IMG/VR virus record: IMGVR_UViG_3300020197_000171
Span: 1 to 23,210 of that record
Source of the DNA: a virus
Reading direction: 5' to 3' (one strand)
DNA length: 23,210 nt
The notes under the pieces are model-generated. The model was not told the origin of the DNA, ran no database searches, and saw nothing but the letters and a program-made list of their open reading frames with translations. Positions 14,119 to 23,108 of the stretch are shown here, piece after piece (position 1 is the stretch's first letter; each line of letters starts with the position of its first letter). The translations under genes and the position numbers were made by a program.

Positions 14119-15113
14119 TTCATAAACCTTAATTTTGCTTCAAGCCCAGAATGAGTATTAGAGCGTATCATAGCCATCGGATCACCAAACGCAAGAACAT
14201 AGTCGTTAATATCCTTGACCTTAACATCTGGCCAAATAAGAATCTTATGGCCCTTCTCAATAACCGTTTCCATGAAGCCACAAATCTGCTTGTTGCGTTT
14301 CTCATTATCAAAGACATAGATCACCTCGCTGTTTGCGATCTTCTCAGGAAGCTTCATGTCCCCAGCAGCACCCACCATGGCAAGAGCGTTGGGTAGGAAG
14401 ATGCTGTCGATTGGTCCTTCTGTGATATAGATTGGTTGTTCTGGATTTACTCTCCAGAGTCCATACCATAGTTTCTCCACAGAATCCTTCTTGAGAGTAA
14501 TATATCGGATCTTGGAATCTGCCTCAAGCGAGCGACCCTGGACTCCGATGAGTTGTTTCTCGTCATCATAGAATGGGATGACCAGTCTTGGTTCTCGCTT
14601 GAGTTCGTAGTCACTGCTAAGGCCCTTCGCAACTTCGGAGAAATCTTCGGCGTAATAAAAGTAGCAGAACGATTCGTCAGGGATCTTTCTCTTCTCAAGA
14701 TATTTGACGATTGGATGTGCAAAATCAAGGTCACAAACATTGACGCAATTCTTAGGCACTTCGAATGTAGTGATCTTCTTAGTCGGCACAAAGAGATCTT
14801 CCTGCTTTGGTTTTTTATAATTTGATCTTCCATTTTCACCACTTGTAAATCGTTTGAAAGCATACTCCTTGGCAAGCAACGGATTGATTGCTTCAAGGAA
14901 GTTGTACATGTTTGCTCCATAACCACAGTTATGGCAACGGAAAAAAAAATCATTACCCTTTTGATAAAAATATCCCCTGGCAATGTTTTTACGCTTCTTT
15001 GAGTCTCCGCATATTGGACAACGGCAATTAGCAAGATTGTCCTTCTTCCACTTGAATCTCTTCAAATGTTCTGAAGCAATATTGATAAACACCTTGTCTA
15101 GGTATGCACTCAT
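14106..15113 (-). CDS. DNA primase, T4 gp61 / DnaG type
   Basis: A 335-residue primase that lays RNA primers for lagging-strand synthesis with the adjacent helicase. An N-terminal zinc ribbon has CPIC (Cys32, Cys35) and CHNC (Cys60, Cys63). A linker follows, then a TOPRIM domain with ITEGPID at 230-236 (Glu232, Asp236) and VFDNE at 267-271. The frame is open to a TTG at 15122, but ATG 15113 overlaps the helicase stop as ATGA, the usual coupled arrangement here, so it is preferred. The primase follows the helicase gene directly, matching their physical partnership (gp41-gp61) in T4. Size is close to gp61. Confidence 0.88.
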   Translation of the reverse strand: MSAYLDKVFINIASEHLKRFKWKKDNLANCRCPICGDSKKRKNIARGYFYQKGNDFFFRCHNCGYGANMYNFLEAINPLLAKEYAFKRFTSGENGRSNYKKPKQEDLFVPTKKITTFEVPKNCVNVCDLDFAHPIVKYLEKRKIPDESFCYFYYAEDFSEVAKGLSSDYELKREPRLVIPFYDDEKQLIGVQGRSLEADSKIRYITLKKDSVEKLWYGLWRVNPEQPIYITEGPIDSIFLPNALAMVGAAGDMKLPEKIANSEVIYVFDNEKRNKQICGFMETVIEKGHKILIWPDVKVKDINDYVLAFGDPMAMIRSNTHSGLEAKLRFMKWKN

Positions 15114-16504
15114 ATAGTCCAATCGTTCACTTTAACTAACTTTGGAATCTCACGCGGAGAATAACCATTCCCATATCCATCTGGATTGTTTTGATTGGAA
15201 TCAGCAATATCATCTTGTTCATCTCTCTTGACATCATATAACTTCATCTTGGATCGGTCAATACCAACCACAAACTTTTTATTCACTATTGCGCTGTTGT
15301 AGCGATTCTTTAGCTGCTTAACTAGAATCTGCCCAGTCTGCTCTAGATCTTCTGTGCTGATAAGAGCAACAAAGAAATCTGCTGTGGCAGGAAGACCGAA
15401 TGATTCTGAGGTATCCTCTAGACCGAAATCGCTGTTTGCAAATCCAGTTCTATTGACCTGAGTGGCAGAGAAGATTGGTACATTGTATTCTACAGCCAGA
15501 CCACGAAGTTCCTCTGCAACAGACTTGATGTAGAAGTAACTGTTTGTGTTTGCATTATGCTTAATTCTTGCCGACGCACAGATGTTGATATAGTCAACAA
15601 AAATAACATCGGGAGTGAACCGCTTCTTGATCTTCAGTTCATCCAGAAGATGCTTGAAGTTGGCAACTGATGCACTGGCTGTTGGATATTCCTTGATGAT
15701 CAACTTGCCATGAACCTTGTTCTTCAGGTGTTCCATCTTCTTGTCGTATAACATTTTTGGTAGTTCCTTTAGACTATCCAAGGTAATGTCAAGAAGGTTG
15801 GCATCGATTCGTTCTGCAATTCTTTCTTCTGCCATTTCACAAGTAATGTACAGAACATTCAGGTTCTGAACAAGACAATTGGCAGCATGATGGCAAAGGA
15901 ATAGAGACTTACCTACGCCAGTTCCCGCCATGATGATATTGAGAGTCTTTGATGGTACTCCCCCACCAGTGATGGCGTTGAAAAACTCAAGATCAAATGG
16001 GATGCGCTTTTCTATCTGATGATAAAACGCAAAGCGACTGTCAGCATCATCAATATAGTCGTGACCAATGTGGTTGTCAAATGACACAGACAGAGCATTA
16101 GAAAGAATACTTGGGATTGCATTCTTTGTGTGTGTCTTTGATTTTCCGTCGAGAATATGAATAGAATCCATAATAGCATTGTAGACTGCCTTATCCTTTA
16201 CATGGTTCTCAGTCTGTTCAATAAGCCATATAAGATCAGTTTGCTCTGGGTTGGAATACAAAGCCTCAACACACTTGGAGCATTCTGCAAACTCGTCTTC
16301 TGAAACAAGATCAAGCTTACCAAGACTAATATCAAGAGCCTCCCTTGTGGGAAGGCTGTTGTACTTCGTGATAAATTCTGAAACCAGAGTGAAGATCTTC
16401 TTGTTTACATTATTGCTGAAATATTCTTCTTTTAGAAATGGATGTACTTTACGAACATATTGCTCATTCGTCGCCAGATTCTTCAATATAACTGATTCCA
16501 TCAT
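15110..16504 (-). CDS. Replicative DNA helicase, T4 gp41 / DnaB type
   Basis: A 464-residue RecA-fold hexameric helicase. Residues 1-140 form a helical N-terminal domain. The ATPase core has Walker A AGTGVGKS at 193-200, the catalytic Glu223 in TCEMAEE, Walker B IFVDY at 301-305 with Asp304, and SATQVNR at 346-352 as the sensor (H3) motif. The C-terminus is polar and Asn/Gly-rich. Starts possible are TTG 16510, ATG 16504 and ATG 16501; GAGGT about eight bases before 16504 favours that one. The upstream neighbour overlaps it by about 41 bases. It unwinds DNA ahead of the polymerase and recruits the primase encoded next. Confidence 0.9.
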   Translation of the reverse strand: MMESVILKNLATNEQYVRKVHPFLKEEYFSNNVNKKIFTLVSEFITKYNSLPTREALDISLGKLDLVSEDEFAECSKCVEALYSNPEQTDLIWLIEQTENHVKDKAVYNAIMDSIHILDGKSKTHTKNAIPSILSNALSVSFDNHIGHDYIDDADSRFAFYHQIEKRIPFDLEFFNAITGGGVPSKTLNIIMAGTGVGKSLFLCHHAANCLVQNLNVLYITCEMAEERIAERIDANLLDITLDSLKELPKMLYDKKMEHLKNKVHGKLIIKEYPTASASVANFKHLLDELKIKKRFTPDVIFVDYINICASARIKHNANTNSYFYIKSVAEELRGLAVEYNVPIFSATQVNRTGFANSDFGLEDTSESFGLPATADFFVALISTEDLEQTGQILVKQLKNRYNSAIVNKKFVVGIDRSKMKLYDVKRDEQDDIADSNQNNPDGYGNGYSPREIPKLVKVNDWTI

Positions 16505-16781
16505 GTTCAATTACCTCTCCATCAAAGTCATCACCGATCATGCTGTTCTGTTCTTCTAGAAACTGAACTAGAAGATTGCCAACAACATTGTTGAATTCTT
16601 CCTTTTCAGATTCAAGGATTGTACCCTTAACTACTTCATAGTCAAAGTTTAAAACAAGATTATTATCCTTTTCTTCTAGCTTTACAATCCCGTATTGAAT
16701 TGCAATGTTCTGAAATCTACCTTCAGCAATTTCAATATGAGCATTTCCATCCCCATCGTTTTCGATAATATTATACTTCAT
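16464..16781 (-). CDS. Small acidic protein of the replication cluster, function unknown
   Basis: A 105-residue protein taken from ATG 16781, which lies in the end of the preceding gene (overlap 11 bases) and has AGAGGA just upstream; a longer frame from 16895 would run almost entirely inside that gene and is rejected. The product is acidic and beta-rich: MKYNIIENDGDG, a strand pair around HIEIAEGRFQNIAIQYG (14-30), NLVLNFDYEVVKG, a helix with NNVVGNLLVQFLEEQN, and an acidic tail. It recalls small conserved proteins found near gp41 in marine T4-like phages. No activity is suggested. Its 3' end overlaps the helicase start. Confidence 0.7.
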   Translation of the reverse strand: MKYNIIENDGDGNAHIEIAEGRFQNIAIQYGIVKLEEKDNNLVLNFDYEVVKGTILESEKEEFNNVVGNLLVQFLEEQNSMIGDDFDGEVIEHDGISYIEESGDE

Positions 16782-17034
16782 ATTCCTCTGCTCTTTCTTT
16801 TGCTTCTTCGATTGACATGTCTTCAATGAAGCAAGGAGTTCCAGAGCCAACCCAGGCTCCGATGATATTGAACTCAAAGTATTCCTGTGCCTCATAAAAT
16901 GTCATACCATCTGCCATCAAATTATCAATGATCTTCTTTTGGCTGTATGCTGCGATTGGTTCGTTTTGACCAAATCTCCACATGAAACCAATGAAGGCAT
17001 TATCATGACCATCACAAAAAAGTATATTGTTCAT
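16771..17034 (-). CDS. Small conserved phage protein (DG...FNxxGAWVG type)
   Basis: An 87-residue protein resembling, from memory, a small family widespread in phages and some bacteria: CDGHDNAFIGFMWRFGQ near the start, then a helix with IIDNLM, MTFYEAQEYFEFN, and GAWVGSGTP followed by a hydrophobic Phe-Ile (49-69). The family has no assigned function. GAGGT precedes the ATG by about five bases, seven bases after the stop of the sugar-nucleotide gene. Acidic C-terminal helix (EEAKERAEEYE). Given the neighbours it is likely to be expressed early with the replication genes. Confidence 0.72.
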   Translation of the reverse strand: MNNILFCDGHDNAFIGFMWRFGQNEPIAAYSQKKIIDNLMADGMTFYEAQEYFEFNIIGAWVGSGTPCFIEDMSIEEAKERAEEYEV

Positions 17035-17041
17035 AGTTACC

Positions 17042-18046
17042 TCAGATAATATTAAATTCGAACTTAGGATTCTGCAACTTATCTAGCCAGTGATCGACCA
17101 TCTCTGCCATCATATCTTCGAAGGTAATGGTCGGTTCCCATCCCATTTCCTTTCTTGCCTTTGTAGCATCGCCACGAAGATAGTGAAGTTCTTCTGGTCG
17201 CTCATACTTCTTATCCGTCTTCACATACATTCTGTAATCCATACCAAGATACTCAAAGACATATTCAACCATATCTTCTACAGAGTATGAATGACCAGTA
17301 GCAAGAACATAATCATCTGGCTTTGGCATCTGAAGCATGTTCCACATACCGCGAACATAATCCTTGGCATGTCCCCAGTCGCGCTTGGCTTTTAGATTTC
17401 CTAGAACTAGGTTGTTTGCCATTCCAAGCTTGATCTTGGCTGCTTGTAGTGCTACCTTATTCGTTACAAAGTTGATACCTCTACGAGGAGATTCGTGATT
17501 GAACAAAATTCCAGAGCAAATAAACATACCATATGAGTTTCTGTAGTTGTGGCATAGGTTGTGAGCGTAAAGCTTGGCACAACCGTATGGACTAACAGGG
17601 GTCATAGGCGTTGTTTCTCTTTGGTACTTGTCATCGTCACAAGAGTTACCAAACATCTCAGAGGTAGCAGCATGATACACCTTTGAGCGTGGTGAGAATC
17701 TACGAACAGCCTCAAGGACTGCAAGCGTACCACCACCATTCACATCCAAGGTATACTTGGGAAGATCGAATGAAACTTGAACATGGGACTGTGCAGCCAG
17801 ATGGTAAACTTCATCTGGTTGCAGCTTCTGAATGTTCGTTTCGATGCTGATTGGATCTGTCAAGTCTGCATAATGCAACTTGATCTTTCCATCAACCCAT
17901 AGATGGTCGATACGAGTAGTCTGTGATTCTGGAACAGAGTTTCTTCGAACGGTTCCATGAACTTCATATCCCTTTCCTACAAGTAGTTCTGCGAGATATG
18001 ATGCGTCTTGGCCGTTGGCCCCAATGATTAGTGCTTTCTTAACCAT
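17042..18046 (-). CDS. gmd: GDP-mannose 4,6-dehydratase
   Basis: A 334-residue short-chain dehydrogenase converting GDP-mannose to GDP-4-keto-6-deoxymannose, precursor of GDP-fucose, rhamnose or perosamine. The N-terminal Rossmann loop is GANGQDASY at 9-17. The active site has Thr128/Glu130 in ATSEMFG and the YxxxK pair Tyr154/Lys158 in [15 protein letters not shown] (183-190) and [10 protein letters not shown] (222-231) are typical of this enzyme. ATG 18046 overlaps the uvsX stop by 8 bases with AGGAGG upstream; an in-frame ATG at 18076 is less likely. All key residues are intact. Phages carry such genes to modify surface sugars or host envelope, but here it lies alone inside the replication cluster, without a fucose-synthase partner in the window. 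Confidence 0.92.
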   Translation of the reverse strand: MVKKALIIGANGQDASYLAELLVGKGYEVHGTVRRNSVPESQTTRIDHLWVDGKIKLHYADLTDPISIETNIQKLQPDEVYHLAAQSHVQVSFDLPKYTLDVNGGGTLAVLEAVRRFSPRSKVYHAATSEMFGNSCDDDKYQRETTPMTPVSPYGCAKLYAHNLCHNYRNSYGMFICSGILFNHESPRRGINFVTNKVALQAAKIKLGMANNLVLGNLKAKRDWGHAKDYVRGMWNMLQMPKPDDYVLATGHSYSVEDMVEYVFEYLGMDYRMYVKTDKKYERPEELHYLRGDATKARKEMGWEPTITFEDMMAEMVDHWLDKLQNPKFEFNII

Positions 18047-19049
18047 ACTTAAAATCCTCCTGAACTCGCTCATCAATTTGCTTCAGAATCTCCTGAGTGA
18101 AATACTTCTCAGGTTCTTCGTTGATATGCTTCTCAAACGCCTTAGTACCATCAGGAAGTTCAATCTTGGTAGAGTTCTTCTTGAAGATACCGTAATCCAA
18201 GGCAAGGTCAACAAGACCGTAGTAACGGTTCAAACCGCTATCGAAATTCAGTTGAACCTGAACGATCTTGTTCTCCTTGGTTAGTCGGCTCTTGTAAAGT
18301 TTGCAAGTAATTAGATTACCTACAACTTCATCATCCTGCTTGTCCTTCTTCTTGGACAATGTTACGATAGTAGAAGCCGCATATTTTAGACCAGATCCAC
18401 CACCAAGTTCCTTAGTTGGAACATAAGCTCCTACTACATCGTAGGTGTGGTTTGTCATAATCATGGGAATCTTGGCCTTGCCAAGCTTCAGCGTAAGAAC
18501 GCGGAAAGTTCCCTTGATTACTTGTGCGCGGGTCATGTCGCGGACATTCTTGCCCTCAGCGACATCGTTCATTTCCTTTGAAGTGCTCAACATGCCCAGA
18601 GAGTCAAGAACAATCATCATTGGTTTGCGTTCAGATTCATCTGTTGCAAGAACCTTGTCAACGATTGTCAAGCACTGATGGCGGAACTCTTCGACTGTCT
18701 CTACAGGGAACACGGCAACCCGCTTGGGATCTACCCCACGCTCAGTAAACATGTCACTGGTTACTGCCTGTTCCGTATCGAAGTAAAGAACGATACCTTC
18801 TGGATTCGCTGCCAGAAATTGTGCAACAACACCAATGCTGAAGTAAGTCTTACCAGTAGCAGATTCACCAGCCAGACAGGTAATTTTGTTACTAGGTAGA
18901 CCATCAAATAGACTACCAGACAACAGAGCATTAAAAGTATAAGACCCAGTATCAATATAACCGCAAACATCAGATCCATCAAGTCCATCCTCGACTTTAC
19001 TTGCGAATTTGTTTCCTGAGACATTAATTATTTCCTTCAAAAAATCCAT
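18039..19049 (-). CDS. uvsX: UvsX recombinase (RecA family)
   Basis: A 336-residue strand-exchange protein. Walker A is GESATGKT at 61-68; the catalytic Glu lies in the FDTEQA segment at about 90-95; Walker B is the hydrophobic run ending in LDSLGML around 147-153. A Gly-rich loop GGGSG follows near 215-220, part of the DNA-binding L2 region. In T4, UvsX drives recombination-dependent replication and repair. ATG 19049 overlaps the upstream stop (TAATG) and AAGGAGA lies seven bases before it. Its end overlaps gmd by 8 bases. Length is somewhat shorter than T4 UvsX but the core is complete. Confidence 0.92.
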   Translation of the reverse strand: MDFLKEIINVSGNKFASKVEDGLDGSDVCGYIDTGSYTFNALLSGSLFDGLPSNKITCLAGESATGKTYFSIGVVAQFLAANPEGIVLYFDTEQAVTSDMFTERGVDPKRVAVFPVETVEEFRHQCLTIVDKVLATDESERKPMMIVLDSLGMLSTSKEMNDVAEGKNVRDMTRAQVIKGTFRVLTLKLGKAKIPMIMTNHTYDVVGAYVPTKELGGGSGLKYAASTIVTLSKKKDKQDDEVVGNLITCKLYKSRLTKENKIVQVQLNFDSGLNRYYGLVDLALDYGIFKKNSTKIELPDGTKAFEKHINEEPEKYFTQEILKQIDERVQEDFKYG

Positions 19050-19615
19050 TACTTATTCTCCTTGATATCATAATAGTAACTATCGTCATGTCCTTCAATG
19101 ATCCAGCGATCACTTTCTCCTTCGCATCTCCAACTCTTGTTGTCAACCTTGAAATCCGGGTTTGTAGGGAAAGGTTTAGTTACAAAGGACATATTCTTCC
19201 AATAGACTCTATTATTTGGTTGTAGGGTATAGTTGCCATTGTCCAAAGCAATCATATGAAGACATTTATACTGAGATGGTTCATCGGAATAAGAATTCCT
19301 ATACCAATCAAATGTCATAACATATTCTCCCCAATGCTCTGACTTATCTTTGAGAATAACCTTTGCTCTTGTATCAAACAAAGCATCATACTCTACAACA
19401 GAAACATTTTCATGAAAGCAATCCCATAGCTGTAGATAATCAAGAGGCATTGGTGGTGCATCTTGTTTCCAGCATAACATATGAATTGGAACTCTACTTC
19501 TTACCAAACCATAATCAGTCATGACATGGAAAGTCATGGCACTTCCTGAGCATGATTGGATTCCAAATACCATTACCTTATCGAATTCACCAATATGGTC
19601 TTGGTGTTGGTACAT
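19049..19615 (-). CDS. Conserved protein between DNA polymerase and uvsX, function unknown
   Basis: A 188-residue protein if started at ATG 19615; the frame is open to 19714, which would overlap the polymerase gene by 56 bases. The later start, beginning [18 protein letters not shown], is preferred because it lies in the gap after the polymerase stop, although its ribosome-binding site is weak. The N-terminal part looks like a small beta-barrel ([26 protein letters not shown]). The C-terminal half is rich in Trp, Tyr and Asn, with [13 protein letters not shown], a helix, then [14 protein letters not shown]. No catalytic motif is recognised. The stop is shared with the uvsX start. Location suggests an accessory replication or recombination role, by inference. 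Confidence 0.72.
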   Translation of the reverse strand: MYQHQDHIGEFDKVMVFGIQSCSGSAMTFHVMTDYGLVRSRVPIHMLCWKQDAPPMPLDYLQLWDCFHENVSVVEYDALFDTRAKVILKDKSEHWGEYVMTFDWYRNSYSDEPSQYKCLHMIALDNGNYTLQPNNRVYWKNMSFVTKPFPTNPDFKVDNKSWRCEGESDRWIIEGHDDSYYYDIKENK

Positions 19616-19658
19616 ATGTTCTTTGCGAAGAAAGCAATAAAATTGATTGATGTTTAGA

Positions 19659-22199
19659 TTATGCAAATAGTGACTCCAATGTATTTCGTTCTTCCGTTTG
19701 CCATCCAATAGCACTTACAATGTTATTGAGCGGATCTAGGAATGCCTTTTCAAACTGCGTATCATAATCGATGTAATTCTTTAAGTCAAACTCTTTCGGC
19801 AAAGAAGTCATGAACGAAATTACACACTCCTTGCCTGTGATTCCGCCAACTGGGTTGGGAGACTTAAGATATAAGAACTTAATTTTGTCGGCATCACGAA
19901 TCGACTGATACTTCTTTTCAAGATCATACTTCTTAATATAGTAGTTGAAGAGTAGTGCTCCCTTGACCGCGATTGGAGTACCCTTCTTATAGATGGTAAA
20001 CGAATCTGCATAGTCCTTGACTCCGTTGACCGAACGAGGGAATGCAACATCCTCTGGAGCAAGCTTACGGAACTTCTTTCGAAAGCTTTCTATGTAATTG
20101 ATAAGAGTAGGATTGTCCTTGGTCAAAATGATGTCAATACACTTCTTCAACTCCTCTCGCACAATCTGTGGAGTGGATGATCGGGATGTTTCGATTCCCA
20201 TGATCTTGGTCTTTGGCTTGGTGTAGCGAACACCTTCTGAGTCATGAACCAGGAGCATGTATCTCTTCTTGGCTGTCCAGATACCCTTTGATGCAATTGA
20301 TTCGCGCTTCATGAACATCTTGTTGGCATATGCATTCATGAAATCAGCAAGTTCGTCATAGGACTTCGTGATGTATGGTTCAATAATCTCCTTGCAGCAC
20401 TTGTCAAGATAAGTAACTATTTCTTCAGTTGACTTACCCTTTGCCAAAGTGTTTACCAGTGGACCCATGTTGATGTAGATTGAATCTGTATCGCTAGCAA
20501 CAACATAATCATGATTCGTCTTGAGCATCTTGTTCAAGAACTCGTTTATCTTGTTTTCAATCCAGCGAATAGAAAGCTGACCAGAGAGTGTAATCGCTTC
20601 GGCAATCTCTTCATCGTAATAGCGGAAGTATTCATTTCCAATCGCACCGTAAGCGGAGTTTAGCTGAATCTTACGGGCCATTTGGAAGTTGTTGAACTTG
20701 GCAACCTGTAGTTCCAGTTCTTCTCGCTCTGGGCTTGAGTCTGGACCAAGCTTCTCAAGCTTCTTCTGGCAGTCAAGCATCTGCTTCTTATACTGGCTTC
20801 GTTCCATGTACATCCTCTCCATGAGTCGAGGAAGAAAGCCTTGGCTGTTTCTAGCGAAACCAACCCCGTTTGCGGCAACAGAGATATCATATTTCTTTGC
20901 TTGCTCTAAGTATTTAATAGCATTAGCATTCTTTTCCAAAACATCCATAGGCTTTAGACCGTTGCGAACGAACAGAAAAGAGCGGTCTGTCTTTGTCTCT
21001 GGAGACAAATTGTACTGCATGATGAGGTGAGGGTAAAGGCTGTTCAAGTCGAAGGAAACAATCCAGTCATTCATACCTAGAATAGGTTCCTTGACATATG
21101 CACCTTCGTACTGCTGCTCCTTGAGTGCAGACTTCTTTGGGGGAATCACGATCTTGTCTTTCAGTAGTTCGTTGTAGATAATCGTGTCCCAAGTACGAAC
21201 CTGACTGAATACATCGTCGTAGTTCACCTTGGCGGAATATGCAACAGCAAGAACTAGTTCAATCAACTTCATCTTGCGTTCAAGTTTATATACTAGCTCG
21301 ACATCATGGAAGTTATACTGAACAAACTTGTTGAAGTCGTTCTTATAGAACTCCTTGAGATTGTCGTGCTCGTCATAGGACAATTTACGCTCACCTAGTT
21401 CTACTGAAGCGATGTAATCAAGTCGATACGACTCTTGCTTGCTGTAAGTAAACTTTTGATATAGTTCATAATAATCTAAAGTGCATATACCAACTAACTC
21501 ATAGCATTTCTGATAGCCCCGGCTGGTTTGAATTGTCTTCTCGTAAATTCGTTCAAATGGAGAAAGCTTCAGTACCACATCAGAACCAAGAACTCTTACG
21601 ATGCGATTATAGAGATATGGAATATCGAAGAATCGAACATTCCATCCCGTGATGATATCTGGAGCATGAGATTCCCAGAACAATAAAAATTCTTCTAGCA
21701 GCTGCTTTTCGTTGTCATACTTCTGGCAACGAACATTCGGGGCATCTATGTTGAACTCGCCCAGACCAAACACATATGATCGATCATTGATTCGAACAGT
21801 AATTGCAATCACTTGCTCAGAAGGATTGCTGATCTGAGGAAACCCATCCTCACAGGTAGTTTCAATGTCAATATAAGCAATTACTATTTTACGAATATCG
21901 TATGAAAGATCTTGAGGAAATTCCGATGAGATAAACTGATAAACAAAGTCGGTCTGCCCATAGATTTCGAACCCAACGACATTCTTGTACTTGTCGATGA
22001 ACTCACGGCATTCATACATGTTACCCGGCTTCACTGGTTCTAGACGAACACCATTGAGAGTTCTCCACTCAGTCTTGTTCTTGGTTGGAATAAACAAAGT
22101 TGGGTCAAAGGGGATTGCCCTTTGAACCCGAACTCCGTTCTCCACCCCTCTGTAGAGGATCTTAGATCCGTGGCTCTCGACACATGTATAAAATGACAT
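19659..22199 (-). CDS. Family B DNA polymerase, T4 gp43 type
   Basis: An 846-residue replicative polymerase. The 3'-5' exonuclease is complete: Exo I DIET with Asp111/Glu113, Exo II GWNVRFFDIPYL at 185-196 with Asp192, Exo III Tyr295/Asp299. Polymerase motifs are DLNSLYP at 384-390 (motif A), KIQLNSAYG at 510-518 (motif B) and DTDS at 570-573 (motif C). The C-terminus ends in LESLFA, a likely sliding-clamp binding tail. ATG 22199 has no nearby Shine-Dalgarno: a TATAAT lies six bases upstream, and a hairpin abuts the start. Exonuclease and polymerase sites are both intact. The single polypeptide is unbroken, without intein or split, unlike some T4-like relatives. Confidence 0.95.
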   Translation of the reverse strand: MSFYTCVESHGSKILYRGVENGVRVQRAIPFDPTLFIPTKNKTEWRTLNGVRLEPVKPGNMYECREFIDKYKNVVGFEIYGQTDFVYQFISSEFPQDLSYDIRKIVIAYIDIETTCEDGFPQISNPSEQVIAITVRINDRSYVFGLGEFNIDAPNVRCQKYDNEKQLLEEFLLFWESHAPDIITGWNVRFFDIPYLYNRIVRVLGSDVVLKLSPFERIYEKTIQTSRGYQKCYELVGICTLDYYELYQKFTYSKQESYRLDYIASVELGERKLSYDEHDNLKEFYKNDFNKFVQYNFHDVELVYKLERKMKLIELVLAVAYSAKVNYDDVFSQVRTWDTIIYNELLKDKIVIPPKKSALKEQQYEGAYVKEPILGMNDWIVSFDLNSLYPHLIMQYNLSPETKTDRSFLFVRNGLKPMDVLEKNANAIKYLEQAKKYDISVAANGVGFARNSQGFLPRLMERMYMERSQYKKQMLDCQKKLEKLGPDSSPEREELELQVAKFNNFQMARKIQLNSAYGAIGNEYFRYYDEEIAEAITLSGQLSIRWIENKINEFLNKMLKTNHDYVVASDTDSIYINMGPLVNTLAKGKSTEEIVTYLDKCCKEIIEPYITKSYDELADFMNAYANKMFMKRESIASKGIWTAKKRYMLLVHDSEGVRYTKPKTKIMGIETSRSSTPQIVREELKKCIDIILTKDNPTLINYIESFRKKFRKLAPEDVAFPRSVNGVKDYADSFTIYKKGTPIAVKGALLFNYYIKKYDLEKKYQSIRDADKIKFLYLKSPNPVGGITGKECVISFMTSLPKEFDLKNYIDYDTQFEKAFLDPLNNIVSAIGWQTEERNTLESLFA

Positions 22200-22235
22200 G
22201 CTTGGATTATAGCCACACCTCTTTGTAAATCAAGC
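22200..22235 (-). promoter_or_regulatory. Promoter and/or translational hairpin before DNA polymerase
   Basis: Reverse strand: TTGATT (22233-22228), 16-base spacer, perfect TATAAT (22211-22206), then six bases to the ATG. The same stretch can form RNA arms GCTTGATT and AATCCAAGC (one bulged C) ending at the ATG, with GAGGTG in the loop. T4 gp43 binds a hairpin before its own start to repress translation, so either reading is possible. Confidence 0.5.
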
Positions 22236-22550
22236 TTTATCTTTAGACTTTACATAAGCCGAAAATAGAACGCAATAGTTCATGATGTCTAGTATCGCGT
22301 CCTGATAACCTTCGTTATCGACTACTAGCTTTCCTGCACTCGCAAAGGTGCTCAGACGAGATACCTTATCTGTGATTCGCACCAAAAATCCCTGTTCTGT
22401 GCTACAAATACCCATTGCTTCACAGCGTTCAAAATTTGCAAATGGTTGTTCGCCACTATTACCAGCATAATCATGATTTTTTTTCTTCATTATACTAAGA
22501 GCAGTTTTCGTAAGCTCTTCGTGATGCTTAAAAAGTTCTTCTCTGTTCAT
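22230..22550 (-). CDS. MazG/DUF1599-like nucleotide pyrophosphohydrolase-type protein
   Basis: A 106-residue all-helical protein. The pattern fits the DUF1599/MazG-like group: NHDYAGNSGEQPFANF at 25-40 in the first half, RITDKVSRL at 58-66, and the second acidic helix with GYQDAILDIMNYCVL at 81-95, where Asp84 and Asp88 would bind metal. Members hydrolyse nucleoside triphosphates or are linked to phage nucleotide metabolism. It is coupled to the dUTPase gene (ATGA overlap), which supports a role in cleaning the nucleotide pool. The stop lies within the -35/hairpin arm before the polymerase. Family membership is likely; the substrate cannot be read from sequence. Confidence 0.75.
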   Translation of the reverse strand: MNREELFKHHEELTKTALSIMKKKNHDYAGNSGEQPFANFERCEAMGICSTEQGFLVRITDKVSRLSTFASAGKLVVDNEGYQDAILDIMNYCVLFSAYVKSKDKA

Positions 22551-23053
22551 TCGCCTGTGCTCCCGAAGCCACCGCTTCTATCTGTCTTTTTAATTGGTCT
22601 TTCTAAAATATCATTAAAAACAAAATACTCAGCACGAACAAGTTCTATTTGAACAACTCGCTCTTGATGACCGATATCATACGAAATATTGCTTGTATTG
22701 ATCAACGGAATCATTAGTTCTTCCACATAGTCGGAATCGATTACCCCTTCGCAGTTGACTAGGGATAGACCTTTCTTAATCGCAAGACCAGAACGGGGGT
22801 GCATACGCACTGAGAAGTGCTTTGGAATATCCAGAATGATTCCTGTGGGTACTAGGATTCTTTCCCTGGGTCCAATGCGAACGGATACTGTGTTCTCATC
22901 AGTCTTAAAGATACTCTTATTGTTGTGCCTATCGTAGACTGAGATTTCTTTGCCTTTAATGAAAGCAAACACATCAACACAGGCTGAATTTGCTGTAGCA
23001 AACGCCGGGGTCGTTGCCGTAGGATGTAACTTAAAAATTCCTATTGATTCCAT
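22547..23053 (-). CDS. dut: dUTPase (deoxyuridine triphosphate nucleotidohydrolase)
   Basis: A 168-residue trimeric-type dUTPase, turning dUTP into dUMP for ThyX and keeping uracil out of DNA. All five motifs are present: motif 1 ATANSACVDVFA at 19-30 (Cys where Gly is usual), motif 2 PRSGLA at 86-91, motif 3 GVIDSDYVEE at 103-112 with the catalytic Asp106, motif 4 HQERVVQIEL at 129-138, and the Gly-rich motif 5 RSGGFGSTG at 159-167. It is about 15-20 residues longer than the common length, mostly from an insert at 34-60. ATG 23053 is the only possible start; no ribosome-binding site precedes it, and the -10 box ends six bases before it. Confidence 0.93.
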   Translation of the reverse strand: MESIGIFKLHPTATTPAFATANSACVDVFAFIKGKEISVYDRHNNKSIFKTDENTVSVRIGPRERILVPTGIILDIPKHFSVRMHPRSGLAIKKGLSLVNCEGVIDSDYVEELMIPLINTSNISYDIGHQERVVQIELVRAEYFVFNDILERPIKKTDRSGGFGSTGE

Positions 23054-23059
23054 AGCACA

Positions 23060-23088
23060 AGTTTACACTAAATTATTTTGAAAGTCAA
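23060..23088 (-). promoter_or_regulatory. Sigma70-like early promoter for dUTPase and the replication cluster
   Basis: Reverse strand: -35 TTGACT (23088-23083), 17-base spacer, -10 TAAACT (23065-23060), in the 55-base gap before dUTPase. Standard spacing puts the start at 23053, the first base of the dUTPase ATG. Confidence 0.7.
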
Positions 23089-23108
23089 GCACTCAAATGT
23101 GAATTTTA

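Noticed and set aside
14447-15034. 195-codon reverse-strand ORF in another frame of the primase gene
   Set aside because: The primase frame has zinc-ribbon and TOPRIM motifs; this one has none and is a shadow. The same holds for the ORFs at 12165-12470, 12666-13013, 13692-14042 and 18761-19024.
16782-16895. N-terminal extension of the small acidic protein to ATG 16895
   Set aside because: It lies wholly inside the preceding gene in another frame and lacks the character of the downstream protein; ATG 16781 has its own purine-rich site.
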